Source: Bradyrhizobium sp. LLZ17 (lineage in GTDB: Bacteria > Pseudomonadota > Alphaproteobacteria > Rhizobiales > Xanthobacteraceae). From it: a stretch of DNA of 64,000 nucleotides. Shown here piece after piece: positions 17,453-26,904 of the stretch. The stretch lies in the NCBI RefSeq assembly GCF_041200145.1, contig NZ_CP165734.1:6987001-7051000 (forward strand), written 5' to 3'. The notes under the pieces were generated by a model. That model was not told where the DNA came from, ran no database searches, and worked only from the letters and a program-made list of their open reading frames with translations. The position numbers and the translations under genes are program-made. Position 1 is the first letter of the stretch. The number at the start of each line of letters is the position of its first letter.

Positions 17453-18910
17453 ATGAGCAATTCCGCAAAGGCCGAGGCCGTGCTGGCGCTTCATCGTTTC
17501 GGGATGGGGCCGCGACCCGGTTCGATTGCTGCCGTCGGGGGCGACCCGCGCGGCGCGCTGATTGCCGAGCTCGATCGGCCGCTGGTGCTGACCGCTGCGG
17601 CCAGCCTGCCTTCCAGCGCGAAAGCCTATCGCACCGTGGCCGACGCCAACGCACGGCGAGCGGCGCGTGCCAAGCAGGCCCAGCTGCAGGCAAAGAAGCA
17701 GCAGGCGGCTGCGACGCCGATGATGTCGGAAGACCAAACGCAAGGGCAGGCCCCGGGCGCCGAGAAGGACGCCGCGGCGATGGCGGCCAAGCAGGCCGCC
17801 GAAGCCGTTCCCGATCCCGGACGGCCGATCTATTTGCAGGAAGCCAAGCTGCGCATCGAAGCCGCGCTCGGCGCGGACATCGGCTTCGCCGAACGGCTGG
17901 TGTGGTTCTGGTCCAATCATTTCTGCATCTCGGCCTACAAGATCCAGAGCATGTCGGGTGCCTACGAGCGCGAGGCGGTTCGCGCCAATGCGCTCGGCCG
18001 CTTCGCCGATCTGCTTCAGGCGGTCGAGGGCCATCCGGCGATGCTGTTCTATCTCGACAATCTCGGCTCGATGGGCGCGAACTCGATTGCGGGCATCAAC
18101 CGCAACCGCGGGCTCAACGAAAACATTGCGCGCGAGATCATGGAGCTGCACACGCTCGGTGTTCGCGCCGGCTACACCCAGGACGACGTGATCAGCTTCG
18201 CCAATGTGTTGACGGGATGGACGCTCGTGCCACCCGGCGTCAATCCCGAGCACGGCGGCGAGTTCACCTTCAACCCGCGGCTTCACGAGCCCGGCGGGCA
18301 GACGGTCCTCGGCAAGCGCTACGAGCAGGAGGACGTCGAGCAGGGCCGTGCCGTGCTGCGCGACCTTGCCGCACATCCGGCGACCGCGACCCATGTCGCG
18401 ACCAAGCTCGCACGGCATTTCGTGGCCGACGAGCCGCCTCCGGCCCTGGTCGAACACATGGCAGAGACGTTTCGCGACACCGGCGGCGATCTCAAGCAGG
18501 TCGCGATTGCGATGGTCTCGTCGGACGACGCGTGGCGCGTGCCGCCGTCAAAACTCAAGCGTCCGGGCGAATGGGGCGTAGGCATGGTGCGCGCGACCGG
18601 CCTCAGGGAGGTCGATCCCGCACTCTTCACCGGGGCCCAGGACCTGCTCGGCGAGGGACTGTGGCGCCCGTCGGCGCCCAAGGGCTTTCCCGACGACGAG
18701 GCCAGCTGGATCGACGGCATTGGCCGGCGGCTCGACATCGCCAACAATTTTGCCGAGCGCGTGGCGGCCACCGCGGATCCGCAGGTGATCATCGAGGATG
18801 TCTTCGCATCCGAGATCACAGCAGAGGTGAAGCAGGCGGTCGGTCGCGCCGAGAGCCGGCAGCAGGCGCTGGCGTTGTTGTTCATGTCGGCGGATTTTCA
18901 GAGGAGGTGA
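17453..18910 (+). CDS. DUF1800 domain-containing protein
   Basis: Protein of 485 residues from ATG 17453; in-frame starts at 17399 (TTG) and 17402 (ATG) would add a basic, low-complexity N-terminus and sit only some 15 bases after the predicted transcription start. The DUF1800 opening LALHRFGMGPRPG is at 11-23; FWSNHF (152-157), LNENIAREIMELHTLGV and YTQDDVISFANVLTGW follow. Residues 65-118 are an Ala/Gln/Lys-rich, probably unstructured insertion. There is no signal peptide. DUF1800 genes are habitually followed by a DUF1501 gene, as here (TGA, then ATG three bases later). The function of the family is not established. Confidence 0.9.
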   Translation: MSNSAKAEAVLALHRFGMGPRPGSIAAVGGDPRGALIAELDRPLVLTAAASLPSSAKAYRTVADANARRAARAKQAQLQAKKQQAAATPMMSEDQTQGQAPGAEKDAAAMAAKQAAEAVPDPGRPIYLQEAKLRIEAALGADIGFAERLVWFWSNHFCISAYKIQSMSGAYEREAVRANALGRFADLLQAVEGHPAMLFYLDNLGSMGANSIAGINRNRGLNENIAREIMELHTLGVRAGYTQDDVISFANVLTGWTLVPPGVNPEHGGEFTFNPRLHEPGGQTVLGKRYEQEDVEQGRAVLRDLAAHPATATHVATKLARHFVADEPPPALVEHMAETFRDTGGDLKQVAIAMVSSDDAWRVPPSKLKRPGEWGVGMVRATGLREVDPALFTGAQDLLGEGLWRPSAPKGFPDDEASWIDGIGRRLDIANNFAERVAATADPQVIIEDVFASEITAEVKQAVGRAESRQQALALLFMSADFQRR

Positions 18911-18912
18911 GC

Positions 18913-20163
18913 ATGGGCGTCGCCAATCATTTGCCCACGCGGCGCGAACTTCTGGTCGGCTCCGGCGCGCTGTTTGCGTGGAGCCAGATGCCGCGGCTCG
19001 CACGCGCCGAAGGGCGTGATCCGCGCCTGCTCGTCATCGTCCTGCGCGGCGCGCTCGACGGCCTTGGTGCGGTCGCGCCGGTCGGTGATCCCGACTGGAT
19101 CTCGCTGCGCGGCGATGGCGCGCTGACGCTGGACGGCAAGGCGCCGGCGCTGCCGCTCGATGCCTTCTTTGCGCTCAATCCGGCGATGCCGAACCTGCAC
19201 CGGCTCTACAAGACCGGCAAGGCCTCGATCGTTCATGCCACAGCGACGCCCTATCGCGAGCGCTCGCATTTCGACGGCCAGGACGTGCTGGAGAGCGGAT
19301 TCACCAAGCCCGGCGCGACCTCCTCGGGATGGCTCAACCGCGCGCTGCTCGCACTGGAGTCGGGCGGGCGCGTCGACCCGCGCGGCAGCCGCGCGCTCGG
19401 CATCGGCGCGGTGACGCCGCTGGTGGTGCGCGGTACCGCGCCGGTGATGACATGGGTGCCGCAAAAACTGCTGCCGGCGAGCGAGGACACCCAGAGCCGC
19501 CTGCTCGATCTCTACCAACACACCGACCCGAAGCTCGCGACCGTGCTTCAGGCGCGCATCAAGCTTGCCTCGCTCGCCGGTGCGCCCGGCACCGGCGATC
19601 CGATGTCGGACGATCCGACCTTGATGCCGCCCGGCATCGAGCGTGTGCGCGCCTATTTCGCCGAAGCCGCGGGCACCGCGGCGCGCTATCTCGCCAAGCC
19701 CGACGGCCCGCGCGTCGGCGCCATGGGCTTCGTCGGCTGGGACACGCATATCGCGGAAGGTGCTGCGTCAGGCCAGCTCTACAATCTGCTCGGGGCGCTC
19801 GACGGTGCCTTTGCCGCGATCGAAAAGAATATGGGCGAGGCCTGGGGCGAGACGGTCGTCGCGGTCGTCACCGAGTTCGGCCGCACCGCGCGCATCAACG
19901 GCACGCAAGGCACCGACCACGGCACCGGCACGGTCGCCTTCCTCATCGGCGGCGCGCTCGCCGGCGGCCGCGTGATCGCGGACTGGCCGGGACTGAAATC
20001 GGCGCAGCTGTTCGAGGACCGCGATCTCAAGCCGACCACCGATCTTCGCGCAGTGCTGAAAGGCCTGCTGCGGGATCATCTGCGCGTCGAGGAGAAGGTG
20101 CTCGCCGAAACGGTCTTCCCCGGCAGCGCGGACGTCAAAGCGATCGGCGGCCTCGTCGGCTGA
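18913..20163 (+). CDS. DUF1501 domain-containing protein with twin-arginine-type leader
   Basis: Protein of 416 residues. The N-terminus PTRRELLVGSGALFAWSQMPRLARAEG carries a twin-arginine pair at residues 10-11, a hydrophobic stretch and an Ala-x-Ala-like end, so Tat export of a folded protein is likely. The body has sulfatase/alkaline-phosphatase-like DUF1501 features: VIVLRGALDGLGAVAP, HATATPYRERSHFDGQDVLESG, GWDTH, VAVVTEFGRTARINGTQGTDHGTGTVAFLIGG. Ribosome site gaggagg precedes ATG 18913. It forms a two-gene unit with the DUF1800 gene. The reaction is unknown. Confidence 0.9.
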   Translation: MGVANHLPTRRELLVGSGALFAWSQMPRLARAEGRDPRLLVIVLRGALDGLGAVAPVGDPDWISLRGDGALTLDGKAPALPLDAFFALNPAMPNLHRLYKTGKASIVHATATPYRERSHFDGQDVLESGFTKPGATSSGWLNRALLALESGGRVDPRGSRALGIGAVTPLVVRGTAPVMTWVPQKLLPASEDTQSRLLDLYQHTDPKLATVLQARIKLASLAGAPGTGDPMSDDPTLMPPGIERVRAYFAEAAGTAARYLAKPDGPRVGAMGFVGWDTHIAEGAASGQLYNLLGALDGAFAAIEKNMGEAWGETVVAVVTEFGRTARINGTQGTDHGTGTVAFLIGGALAGGRVIADWPGLKSAQLFEDRDLKPTTDLRAVLKGLLRDHLRVEEKVLAETVFPGSADVKAIGGLVG

Positions 20164-20190
20164 CGGGGCCATCGCAACTGGATCGGGTTC

Positions 20191-20358
20191 ATGATGTGCA
20201 CACTGACGCAACGGGAGCTCGACTTTCTCGCCAGCCTGACAACGGGCTGGCGGCGGCTCTATCGGCGCGAGCTCATGCGGCTCCTGAAGGGCGACATCAG
20301 GACCGGTGAGGCTCAGTCGGACGGGCGCCCGATCATCTGGCGCATCGTATCGGGCTGA
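20191..20358 (+). CDS. possible small protein, 55 residues
   Basis: Frame from ATG 20191 (second ATG directly after) to TGA 20358: MMCTLTQRELDFLASLTTGW..., rich in Arg and Leu, ending IIWRIVSG. It lies 27 bases after the DUF1501 gene, without a strong ribosome site. A helix-forming composition makes it plausible, but I recognise no family. It is the only candidate gene in the 346-base gap before the RlpA-like gene. Confidence 0.35.
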   Translation: MMCTLTQRELDFLASLTTGWRRLYRRELMRLLKGDIRTGEAQSDGRPIIWRIVSG

Positions 20359-20509
20359 TTTTCGCAAGGTTGTCCCGATCCAGGACATGCGACTGTGGTG
20401 GAATCGCCACAGCCGGCGCGAAACGATGGTGGCCCTAAGGCCGCTTTTGTTCAGCCAAGGTTCTGCCCTCATTGCCCACCGAAACTCCGGGTTGTTCGGA
20501 GGGCGCATC

Positions 20510-21043
20510 ATGTCTCGCTTCGCACGTGCCGAAACTGCCCGGATTTGCCTTGCAACCTCGTGCCGCCAATCGGCCCGGCTGCTGCTCGCGATCGTCGCCG
20601 CGGCATCGCTCGCGGCCTGCGCCCAATCGCCGGTCGGCCGCCAGAAGGCCGATCTGGTCGGCACCAGCAGGCAGGCGGTGATCGAGCGTCCGCACAGGGT
20701 GGCGGCGCTGCATCCGCGGCCGATCCACCGGGCGCGTCCGTCCGATGATGCAGGAAGCATGCAGACGGCCTCGCGAGGCGTTGCCAGCTTCTATTCGGAT
20801 ACGGAGACCGCCAGCGGCGAGAGGTTCGACAAGAACGAACTGACCGCGGCCCATCCGACGCTGCCGTTCGGCACAAAGCTGCGCGTCACCGATGTCTCGT
20901 CCGGCCGCTTCGTCACCGTCAGAGTCAACGATCGCGGACCCTATGTCCGCGGCCGCGTGGTCGACATCTCTCCGTCCGCGGCCGAGGCTCTTGGCATGGT
21001 GGACAGGGGCGTCGCCAATGTCAGGCTCGACGTCGTGCAATAG
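20510..21043 (+). CDS. RlpA-like lipoprotein (septal ring / DPBB domain)
   Basis: Lipoprotein of 177 residues. From ATG 20510 the signal sequence ends in a lipobox LAAC with Cys37. After a basic linker, the double-psi beta-barrel spans about residues 88-177: GVASFYSDTETASGERFDKNELTAAHPTLPFGTKLRVTD, then VRVNDRGPYVRGRVVDIS, ending LGMVDRGVANVRLDVV. RlpA proteins are outer-membrane lipoproteins, some of which cleave peptidoglycan strands lacking stem peptides. No SPOR domain is present. An in-frame extension to 20306 has no signal sequence and is ignored. Confidence 0.88.
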   Translation: MSRFARAETARICLATSCRQSARLLLAIVAAASLAACAQSPVGRQKADLVGTSRQAVIERPHRVAALHPRPIHRARPSDDAGSMQTASRGVASFYSDTETASGERFDKNELTAAHPTLPFGTKLRVTDVSSGRFVTVRVNDRGPYVRGRVVDISPSAAEALGMVDRGVANVRLDVVQ

Positions 21044-21160
21044 CGCGTGATCGATCGGCGTCGAACGGGCGGCTTAACCGGCTGTTAGCCGCTCTCGCGC
21101 ACGATGGCTGTCCAGACAAAATAGCGGCTGCCAATTGGGAGCCTTTGGGGGAGGCGGCGT

Positions 21161-21316
21161 TTGAACGCGATCCAGTATCTCGAAGATCAGGCCGCACGCG
21201 CCGAGCGGATCGCCAAACGGATCACGGATACCAGGACGATCGAACAGCTCCTGACCTTCGCAGGCGAACGCCGCCGCGAAATCGAGCTCATCGCCGCAAG
21301 GCGACGGCAGGCTTAA
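21161..21316 (+). CDS. small hypothetical protein, 51 residues (TTG start)
   Basis: TTG start at 21161 after ribosome site ggggagg (21148-21154); ends at TAA 21316. The product NAIQYLEDQAARAERIAKRI... is charged and strongly helix-forming. It resembles the many short, Bradyrhizobium-type hypothetical proteins with an N-terminal YLEDQAARAERLA motif. Function unknown. Confidence 0.6.
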   Translation: MNAIQYLEDQAARAERIAKRITDTRTIEQLLTFAGERRREIELIAARRRQA

Positions 21317-21358
21317 CTCCGGCAGACCATCCCTGCGCCATGCATTGACGATGCGCGA

Positions 21359-21673
21359 TCAGCTATGGCTCTCGACGAAATCGCTGAGATAGTCCGGCAG
21401 CTCCATGCCCTCGATATCGCAGCGAGCCCGAATTTCACGGGCGACGTCGATCGAGATGTCCTTCATCCAGTGCTCGAGCGTGTTGAAGGAGATCACCTTG
21501 ACGGGATCGTTGAAGCAGCCGGCGACGAGCTCGCGGATGGTCGCGTCGATGTCGCTTCGCTCGACGCGGATCTCGGTCGCCTCGTCGCGACGATCGATCA
21601 CGACGAACAGGGTCTGGTCGGCGCCATAGGGCACCGTTGGATCGGGCATGCTGGTTTCGAGCATCTCGGGCAC
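21359..21673 (-). CDS. hypothetical protein, about 104 residues
   Basis: GTG start at 21673 or ATG at 21649 (MPDPTVPYGADQTLFVVIDRR). The product is acidic with a plausible alpha/beta pattern (TLFVVIDRRDEATEIRVERSDIDATIRELVAG, then IARE..CDIEGMELPDYLSDFVE). No known domain, no signal or membrane segment. Codon use matches the neighbours, which favours a real gene. It is followed on the same strand by nothing nearby; the next gene upstream (21778-22053) has the same orientation. Confidence 0.6.
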   Translation of the reverse strand: MPEMLETSMPDPTVPYGADQTLFVVIDRRDEATEIRVERSDIDATIRELVAGCFNDPVKVISFNTLEHWMKDISIDVAREIRARCDIEGMELPDYLSDFVESHS

Positions 21674-21777
21674 TCACGCCTCGGCTTCCGATCCCCGACA
21701 ACCGCAGAATCGGCGAGAAGGTTCCTAGCTTGCTGAGAGGCCCGGCGTGCACGTGCAGATATCGCATCTACCCGCAA

Positions 21778-22053
21778 TCAGAGAAACTCTCTCCAGCGCG
21801 ATAATTCTAGGACGTGCTCGGGCGACAGGATCTCGGTGACCAGCGGCGGCTGCGGTCTCGTGTGGATCTCGTAGAGATGCCTCGTGGTCTCCGGCTTGGC
21901 CATGAAGGCCGAGATGCATTCGTCGAGCGTCCCTTCGCTGACCTGGTAGGGCTCCCGCTCAGGTCTTCGCTGGTTGGCAAGCGACGGCCATTTATGCAGC
22001 GCGGCGCGCGCGCCGAAATCGACCTTTGAATCCGTAACCGGTGCGTCCCCCAT
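21778..22053 (-). CDS. hypothetical protein, about 91 residues
   Basis: I prefer the ATG at 22053 (MGDAPVTDSKVDFGARAALHKWPSLANQRR); an upstream start at 22086 adds only 11 residues. Soluble, no recognised domain; it contains YQVSEGTLDECISAFMAKPETTRHLYEIHTRPQPPLVTEIL, which looks like a folded small protein rather than a shadow frame. Function unknown. Confidence 0.6.
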   Translation of the reverse strand: MGDAPVTDSKVDFGARAALHKWPSLANQRRPEREPYQVSEGTLDECISAFMAKPETTRHLYEIHTRPQPPLVTEILSPEHVLELSRWREFL

Positions 22054-22189
22054 CGGCTCCGCCTCACGCAAAAAGAACCCCAGCACACAAGTTTTGCTTG
22101 GGTGCCGGGGCCCACATCAATCGCTACATCTCAATGCCACGCCCACCAACGCAGCGGCCGGGAAATGGTTCCGGGCGGCCCATGGCGGC

Positions 22190-24880
22190 TCAGCTCGCGG
22201 CCGCTGCTATCCTGTGCCCTGGGCTGGCATGCCCGTGAGCGTTCTCGTCGCCACGCCGCACCTCCGGCGGAAGCCCGGCAAAGCGCCGCAAGGCCTCGGC
22301 CATCTGCACCCGGCCCGAGACGCCGGTGATCACCACGTCCACCATCACGAAGGACGAGTGGAAATGGCCACGGGCCTTGAACTGCTGGACCGGCACGCCG
22401 GCGGCCGCCATGGCGTCGGCATAGGCGATGCCCTCGTCGCGCAACGGATCGAACTCGCAGGTCACAACGAAGGCCGGCGGCAGTCCCGCGACCTTGCCGC
22501 GCAGCGGCGAGACGCGCGGGTCGGTGCGGTCGGCCGGTGAGCAATAGAGGTCCCAGAACCAGTACATCAACGAACGCGTCAGGAAATAGCCGGACGCATT
22601 GTCGTTGTAGGACGCACGATCGAAGCTGCAATCGGTGACGGGGCACACCAGGAGCTGGCCTGCGATCTCCGGCCCGCCGCGGTCGCGTGCGAGCTGGCAG
22701 GTGACGGCGGCGATGTTGCCGCCGGCGCTCCAGCCCGCCACCAGCACCGGGCCCGGCTGGCCGCCGAGTTCGGCCGCGTGCTCGGCGATCCAGCGCGTTG
22801 CCGCATAGCCGTCCTCGGCCGCCGCGGGAAAACGATGCTCCGGCGCGCGGCGGTAGCCGACGCTGACGAAGATCATGCCGGTTCGCCGCACCATGTCCCG
22901 GCAGAACGGATCATCGGACTGCTCGTCGCCGAGCACCCAGCCGCCACCATGGAAATAGACCACGACCGGATGCGGCCCCGGCGTTGCAGGCTTGTAGACA
23001 CGATAGGGCAGGGGACCGTCGGCGCCGGGCAGCGTGCCGTCGGTGACGGCGCCGACCGGCCGTCCCGCTGGGCGGCCCTTGTTGAATTCGTCGACGAAGG
23101 CGCGCGCGCCGAGCGCGCCCATCGACTCGATCGGCGGCAGGTTGAGTGATGCCAGCAGGTTCAGCACCAGCCGCACATCGGGTTGCAGGCGGACCACCTC
23201 GCCGTCATGGCATTGTGCGGCGACATCGGGGCCGCTGAGCTTGAAGCCGAGCATGCCGCGGCTCGCGACCTCGTCGCAGATGCTGCGATAGGGGCCGACG
23301 CCGCCCGTATAGGGCATCAGCGCGTGCACCTTGCCGGGCACGTTGGCGCCCGTGTACCAGGTGTTGGCAAGCCGGTGCAGCGTCAGCGTCGCACAGTCGG
23401 CCATGTGCCGGCCCCAGCCGGCCTGCGCCGTCTCGGTGGCTTCGATCGTGGTGAAGCCGGCGTCACGCAGTGCGGCAAGCCGCTCGACCACCCAGTCGAC
23501 ATGCTGCTCGATCGACACCGCCATGTTCGACAGCACCGACGGACTGCCGGGACCGGTGATCATGAAGAAGTTCGGAAAGCCCGCGACGGTAAGGCCAAGA
23601 TAGGTCTGCGGCCCCTGCGCCCAGACGTCGGACAGCGACTTGCCGCCGCGTCCGGTGATCGGATGCACGGCGCGGATCGCGCCGGTCATGGCGTCGAAGC
23701 CGGTCGCGAACACGATGACGTCGACATCGAAGCTGCGCTTCCCGGTGGTGATGCCACCCGCGCTGATTGCCTTGATCGGCTCCTGCCGCAGATTGACCAG
23801 GGTGACGTTCGGCCGGTTGTAGGTGGCGTAATAATTCGTATCGAGGCACGGGCGTTTTGCGCCGAACGGATGATCGTGCGGTGTGAGCGCTGCGGCGGTT
23901 TCGGGATCCTTGACAATGGCGCGGATCTTTTCCCGGATCAGGTCCGCGACGATGTTGTTGCCGTCGATGTCGACGCCCTGATCGGCCCAGAGCTGGGTCA
24001 GGATGTAGATCAGGTCGCCCTTGCCCCAGGCCTCCTCGAAGCGCGCGCGCAGTTCGGCCTCGCTCAATTGCCAGCTAACCGCCGTCTGCTGCGGGTAGGG
24101 CACGCCGGTCATCGACTGGCGCGCCTGTTCGCGATAGCCGGCGCGGTCGCCCTGCAGCAGGCTCATGCGGCCGGACGGGGCGGGGCCGTTATGGGCTGGC
24201 AGCGCGAAATTCGGGGTGCGCTGGAACACGGTTAGATGCGCGGCCTGTTCGGCGATCAACGGGATCGACTGGATCCCTGAGGAGCCGGTGCCGATCACCG
24301 CGACGCGTTTTCCCGCAAGATTGACACCGCCATGCGGCCAGCGTCCGGTGAAATAGACCTCACCGCCAAATTGGCTAACGCCGTCGATTTCCGGCGGCTT
24401 CGGCGCCGAGAGGCAGCCCGTGGCCATGACGTAATGGCGGCAGGACACGGGCGCACCATTGTCGGTGCCGAGCTGCCACCGTTCGGTCGCTTCGTCCCAT
24501 CTGGCTTCCGTGACCTTGGTCTTGAAGCGGATGTCGCGCCTGAGCTCATAGCGGTCGGCGACGAAGCCGAGATAGCGCAGGATCTCGGGCTGGGTCGCGT
24601 ATTTCTCCGACCAGGTCCAGGCGGCTTCGAGTTCCGGATCGAACGTGTAGCTGTAGTCGATGGTCTGGATATCGCAGCGCGCGCCGGGATAGCGGTTCCA
24701 GTACCAGGTACCCCCGACATCGCCGGCCTCTTCGAGCACGACCGTCGTGAACCCCGCCTTGCGCAGGCGGTGGAGCAGATAGAGGCCGGCAAATCCGGCG
24801 CCAACCACGGCGACGTCGACCTGTTGGGTTGTTCCACTTGCCGACTTGGACTCGCGTGTGGCGACCGTTGCGTCAGGCAT
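22190..24880 (-). CDS. Baeyer-Villiger-type flavin monooxygenase fused to an HSL-family esterase
   Basis: Two-domain enzyme of 896 residues. The N-terminal part has an FAD Rossmann motif GAGFAG (27-32), [15 protein letters not shown], the NADPH Rossmann motif GTGSSG (197-202) and ATGFD (392-396), all typical of flavin monooxygenases that turn ketones into esters. The fingerprint FxGxxxHxxxW(P) reads [12 protein letters not shown] (171-182), with Phe177 in place of His. The C-terminal part (about 600-896) is an alpha/beta hydrolase: oxyanion HGGGW (644-648), nucleophile GWSAG with Ser718, EFDPLRDEG with Asp811 and GHFHSSF with His841. Coupling ester formation to hydrolysis in one chain is the likely job. 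Monocistronic, divergent from the gene at 25108. Confidence 0.9.
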   Translation of the reverse strand: MPDATVATRESKSASGTTQQVDVAVVGAGFAGLYLLHRLRKAGFTTVVLEEAGDVGGTWYWNRYPGARCDIQTIDYSYTFDPELEAAWTWSEKYATQPEILRYLGFVADRYELRRDIRFKTKVTEARWDEATERWQLGTDNGAPVSCRHYVMATGCLSAPKPPEIDGVSQFGGEVYFTGRWPHGGVNLAGKRVAVIGTGSSGIQSIPLIAEQAAHLTVFQRTPNFALPAHNGPAPSGRMSLLQGDRAGYREQARQSMTGVPYPQQTAVSWQLSEAELRARFEEAWGKGDLIYILTQLWADQGVDIDGNNIVADLIREKIRAIVKDPETAAALTPHDHPFGAKRPCLDTNYYATYNRPNVTLVNLRQEPIKAISAGGITTGKRSFDVDVIVFATGFDAMTGAIRAVHPITGRGGKSLSDVWAQGPQTYLGLTVAGFPNFFMITGPGSPSVLSNMAVSIEQHVDWVVERLAALRDAGFTTIEATETAQAGWGRHMADCATLTLHRLANTWYTGANVPGKVHALMPYTGGVGPYRSICDEVASRGMLGFKLSGPDVAAQCHDGEVVRLQPDVRLVLNLLASLNLPPIESMGALGARAFVDEFNKGRPAGRPVGAVTDGTLPGADGPLPYRVYKPATPGPHPVVVYFHGGGWVLGDEQSDDPFCRDMVRRTGMIFVSVGYRRAPEHRFPAAAEDGYAATRWIAEHAAELGGQPGPVLVAGWSAGGNIAAVTCQLARDRGGPEIAGQLLVCPVTDCSFDRASYNDNASGYFLTRSLMYWFWDLYCSPADRTDPRVSPLRGKVAGLPPAFVVTCEFDPLRDEGIAYADAMAAAGVPVQQFKARGHFHSSFVMVDVVITGVSGRVQMAEALRRFAGLPPEVRRGDENAHGHASPGHRIAAAAS

Positions 24881-25107
24881 GGCTTTCCTCCGGTGCTTTA
24901 TTTTGCCGTCAGGCTATCGCCGCCGACCCGGCTTGTCATCAAAACAAGCGCAATCTGCGGTAGCGGTTTGCGGCGTCATCGTGGCCGCGCGAACGTTGCT
25001 TCGATGCACGCATCGCGATGCACAATGGCCGTGATTGCCCGGGCTAATCATGACCGATCCGTCTGTGTATGCTTGCGGCTACAAGCCACGCGTACCGACC
25101 GGGCGTC

Positions 25108-25317
25108 ATGACAGAGTTGAGCGAGCGGACCAAAGCCAACATGGACGTCGTCCTGGAGGAGACGTGCCGCCAATTGCCGCATGGCGGCGATCACGACAGC
25201 CGCCGCTTCATCGCCGAGCGCCTGATCGAGGCAGCGCGATCCGGCCATTCAACGCTCGGCGAACTCGGCATCGTCGCGCGGCGCGCGCTCGCGGAGATTA
25301 TCGGCAAGGGCGGTTAG
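25108..25317 (+). CDS. small hypothetical protein, 69 residues
   Basis: ATG 25108 (MTELSERTKANMDVVLEETC). Helical, charged, soluble; carries HGGDHDSRRFIAERLIEAARSGHSTLGELGIVARRALAEI. I recall this pattern as a conserved hypothetical protein of Bradyrhizobium and relatives. An upstream in-frame start at 25069 looks like untranslated sequence. Function unknown. Confidence 0.65.
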   Translation: MTELSERTKANMDVVLEETCRQLPHGGDHDSRRFIAERLIEAARSGHSTLGELGIVARRALAEIIGKGG

Positions 25318-25400
25318 GTTTGCAGTCGATGGGACAGTCCGGACCTGGGCGCCAGGTTCGGCTGCGACGTTCCTGCCAGAATGCAAACGGGGCGGGCGCT

Positions 25401-26636
25401 TCAAGTCTCATTTGGACTGCGAGCGATGAACTCGGCCGCACGGGTGCGCAATATCCCATGTTCGGCGAGCAACTGCGCTGCAGGGCTTCGCGTCTCCGGA
25501 AATATGCCGATCAGCATGTTCGCACCGGTTACCGCGGGGCGTCCAAGTTCATACGCATGGATTTCTGCACGCTGTTCTGCGCGTTGGAATGCGGCGGTGG
25601 GTTTGGCGTCCTCGTCATTCTGGGTGACGATATTGTCGAGCTCCCGATCGATATAGGCTTTGATGCTCGCTCTCATGCCGCCGATGTCGGCGTTGCAAGC
25701 CTGCATCACGGCGACGGCGTCGGCATCGTCGAGGAGCGCGAGCAGGAGATGCTCCAGCGTAGCGTATTGATGATGCCGCTCCGTGGCATAGCCGAGGGCG
25801 CGGAGCCTTGTTGTCTGGAGCGCCGGCGAGAGCGGGCGGCGAAACTCCATGAACGCGTCGACCTGCCTCAGCCGCGCGACTGGATCGAGGGTCGCCAGCA
25901 GATTCTGCTTGTCGGCCATCGGCAATACCAGCCGCGTTGCGATGATGTCGGCGACGCGTCCCGGATCGCGGGTCTGTTCGAGCAAGGGCCATACCCCCGG
26001 GATGCGGATGTCACGGGCCGCCGTATAACGTTCGAAGCGCCTGACGGCGCGAAGGATCAGTTCCGGTGCATCGGGGATCGGCCCCTCCGAGAGGGCAACA
26101 ATCTCCGCCTCGTATGCGCCGCTGCCGGTGACGAAGCGTTGGATCAGGACGCGGCGATTGACTTGCGTGAGCACTTTCAGCGTCCCGTCAGGAAGCGGTT
26201 CAAGTTCGAGCAGTTGGGCGAGGACGCCGATTGCATGGACATCCCCGTCCCCCGGCTCGTCGGTGCCTTGCTCCTTCTGGATCGCCAGCACCACCTCGCG
26301 CTGTCGTCCGAAGGCGTGGTCGAGCGCCTGCATGGTCTTTGGGCGTCCAACGAACAAAGGGTACGTCGCAGTCGGGAAGGGGACCAGGTCCCGCAACGGA
26401 ACGGCGGGGTAGGTTGCCAATCCGGCTTGAGGTCCTGCTGCGTGCGCGCTTGCGGGTGGCGCCTGACCGTTGCGTCGGTCGGCCTGGAGCAGCGCCGACA
26501 TGGTGTTCCAGTCGGTGAGGCCGAAGATCCTGGAGACCAGGTCCAGGCTCTCGCCGTGACTTATGTTGATAGCTTTGGTCTGGAGTTGGTCGCGCAGGGT
26601 CTGCGCCATAGCCTTCGCATCGCGAAAATCGCGCAT
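25401..26636 (-). CDS. Lon-N / ClpA-N domain fusion protein without an ATPase or protease domain
   Basis: Soluble protein of 411 residues. Residues 1-50 (DAKAMAQTLRDQLQTKAINISHGESLDLVSRIFGLTDWNTM) resemble the short domain often called glyoxalase-related. Residues 75-265 match the substrate-recognising N domain of Lon: YPAVPLRDLVPFPTATYPLFVGRPKT, VLAIQKEQ, GVLAQLLELEPLPDGTLKVLTQVNRRV. Residues 270-407 match the N domain of ClpA with both of its repeats: RLRALGYATERHHQYATLEHLLLALLDD and AFQRAEQRAEIHAYELGRPAVTGANMLIGIF. There is no Walker motif and no Ser-Lys protease part. It may recognise damaged or N-degron substrates and hand them over, or act as a decoy for ClpS; this is inference. Confidence 0.82.
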   Translation of the reverse strand: MRDFRDAKAMAQTLRDQLQTKAINISHGESLDLVSRIFGLTDWNTMSALLQADRRNGQAPPASAHAAGPQAGLATYPAVPLRDLVPFPTATYPLFVGRPKTMQALDHAFGRQREVVLAIQKEQGTDEPGDGDVHAIGVLAQLLELEPLPDGTLKVLTQVNRRVLIQRFVTGSGAYEAEIVALSEGPIPDAPELILRAVRRFERYTAARDIRIPGVWPLLEQTRDPGRVADIIATRLVLPMADKQNLLATLDPVARLRQVDAFMEFRRPLSPALQTTRLRALGYATERHHQYATLEHLLLALLDDADAVAVMQACNADIGGMRASIKAYIDRELDNIVTQNDEDAKPTAAFQRAEQRAEIHAYELGRPAVTGANMLIGIFPETRSPAAQLLAEHGILRTRAAEFIARSPNET

Positions 26637-26904
26637 CGGTGTCGTCCTTTGCTATGAGCGAACCAGGCGTGTCAGGTGGTTGCGTTGCTGACCCGGTCGC
26701 TCGGGCAAAGGCAGGCCGAAAACGGCTTCGATACGTTCACCGTCCCGTGGAGGGTGCAACCGGCCGGTCGTATCAACCGAACGAAAAAGTGACCCAAAGT
26801 GCGCTCGCTGTCAATCGCAACGGCGCCCGCGGCGAAGCTTGCCTCGCTGCCGGCCGCAGACGTAACCTGCCGGGGAACCTTTCCGCGCATCGAGATGTCC
26901 GAAG

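Noticed and set aside
14798..18457. A 1219-codon open frame on the minus strand
   Set aside because: It runs antisense to the M56 and DUF1800 genes, whose plus-strand frames carry clear domains; its product is an Arg/Asp/His-rich low-complexity sequence typical of a GC-rich shadow frame.
26128..26412. Short plus-strand frames inside the Lon-N/ClpA-N gene
   Set aside because: They are rich in Arg, Ser and Pro, have no ribosome site and lie antisense to a gene with good domain matches.
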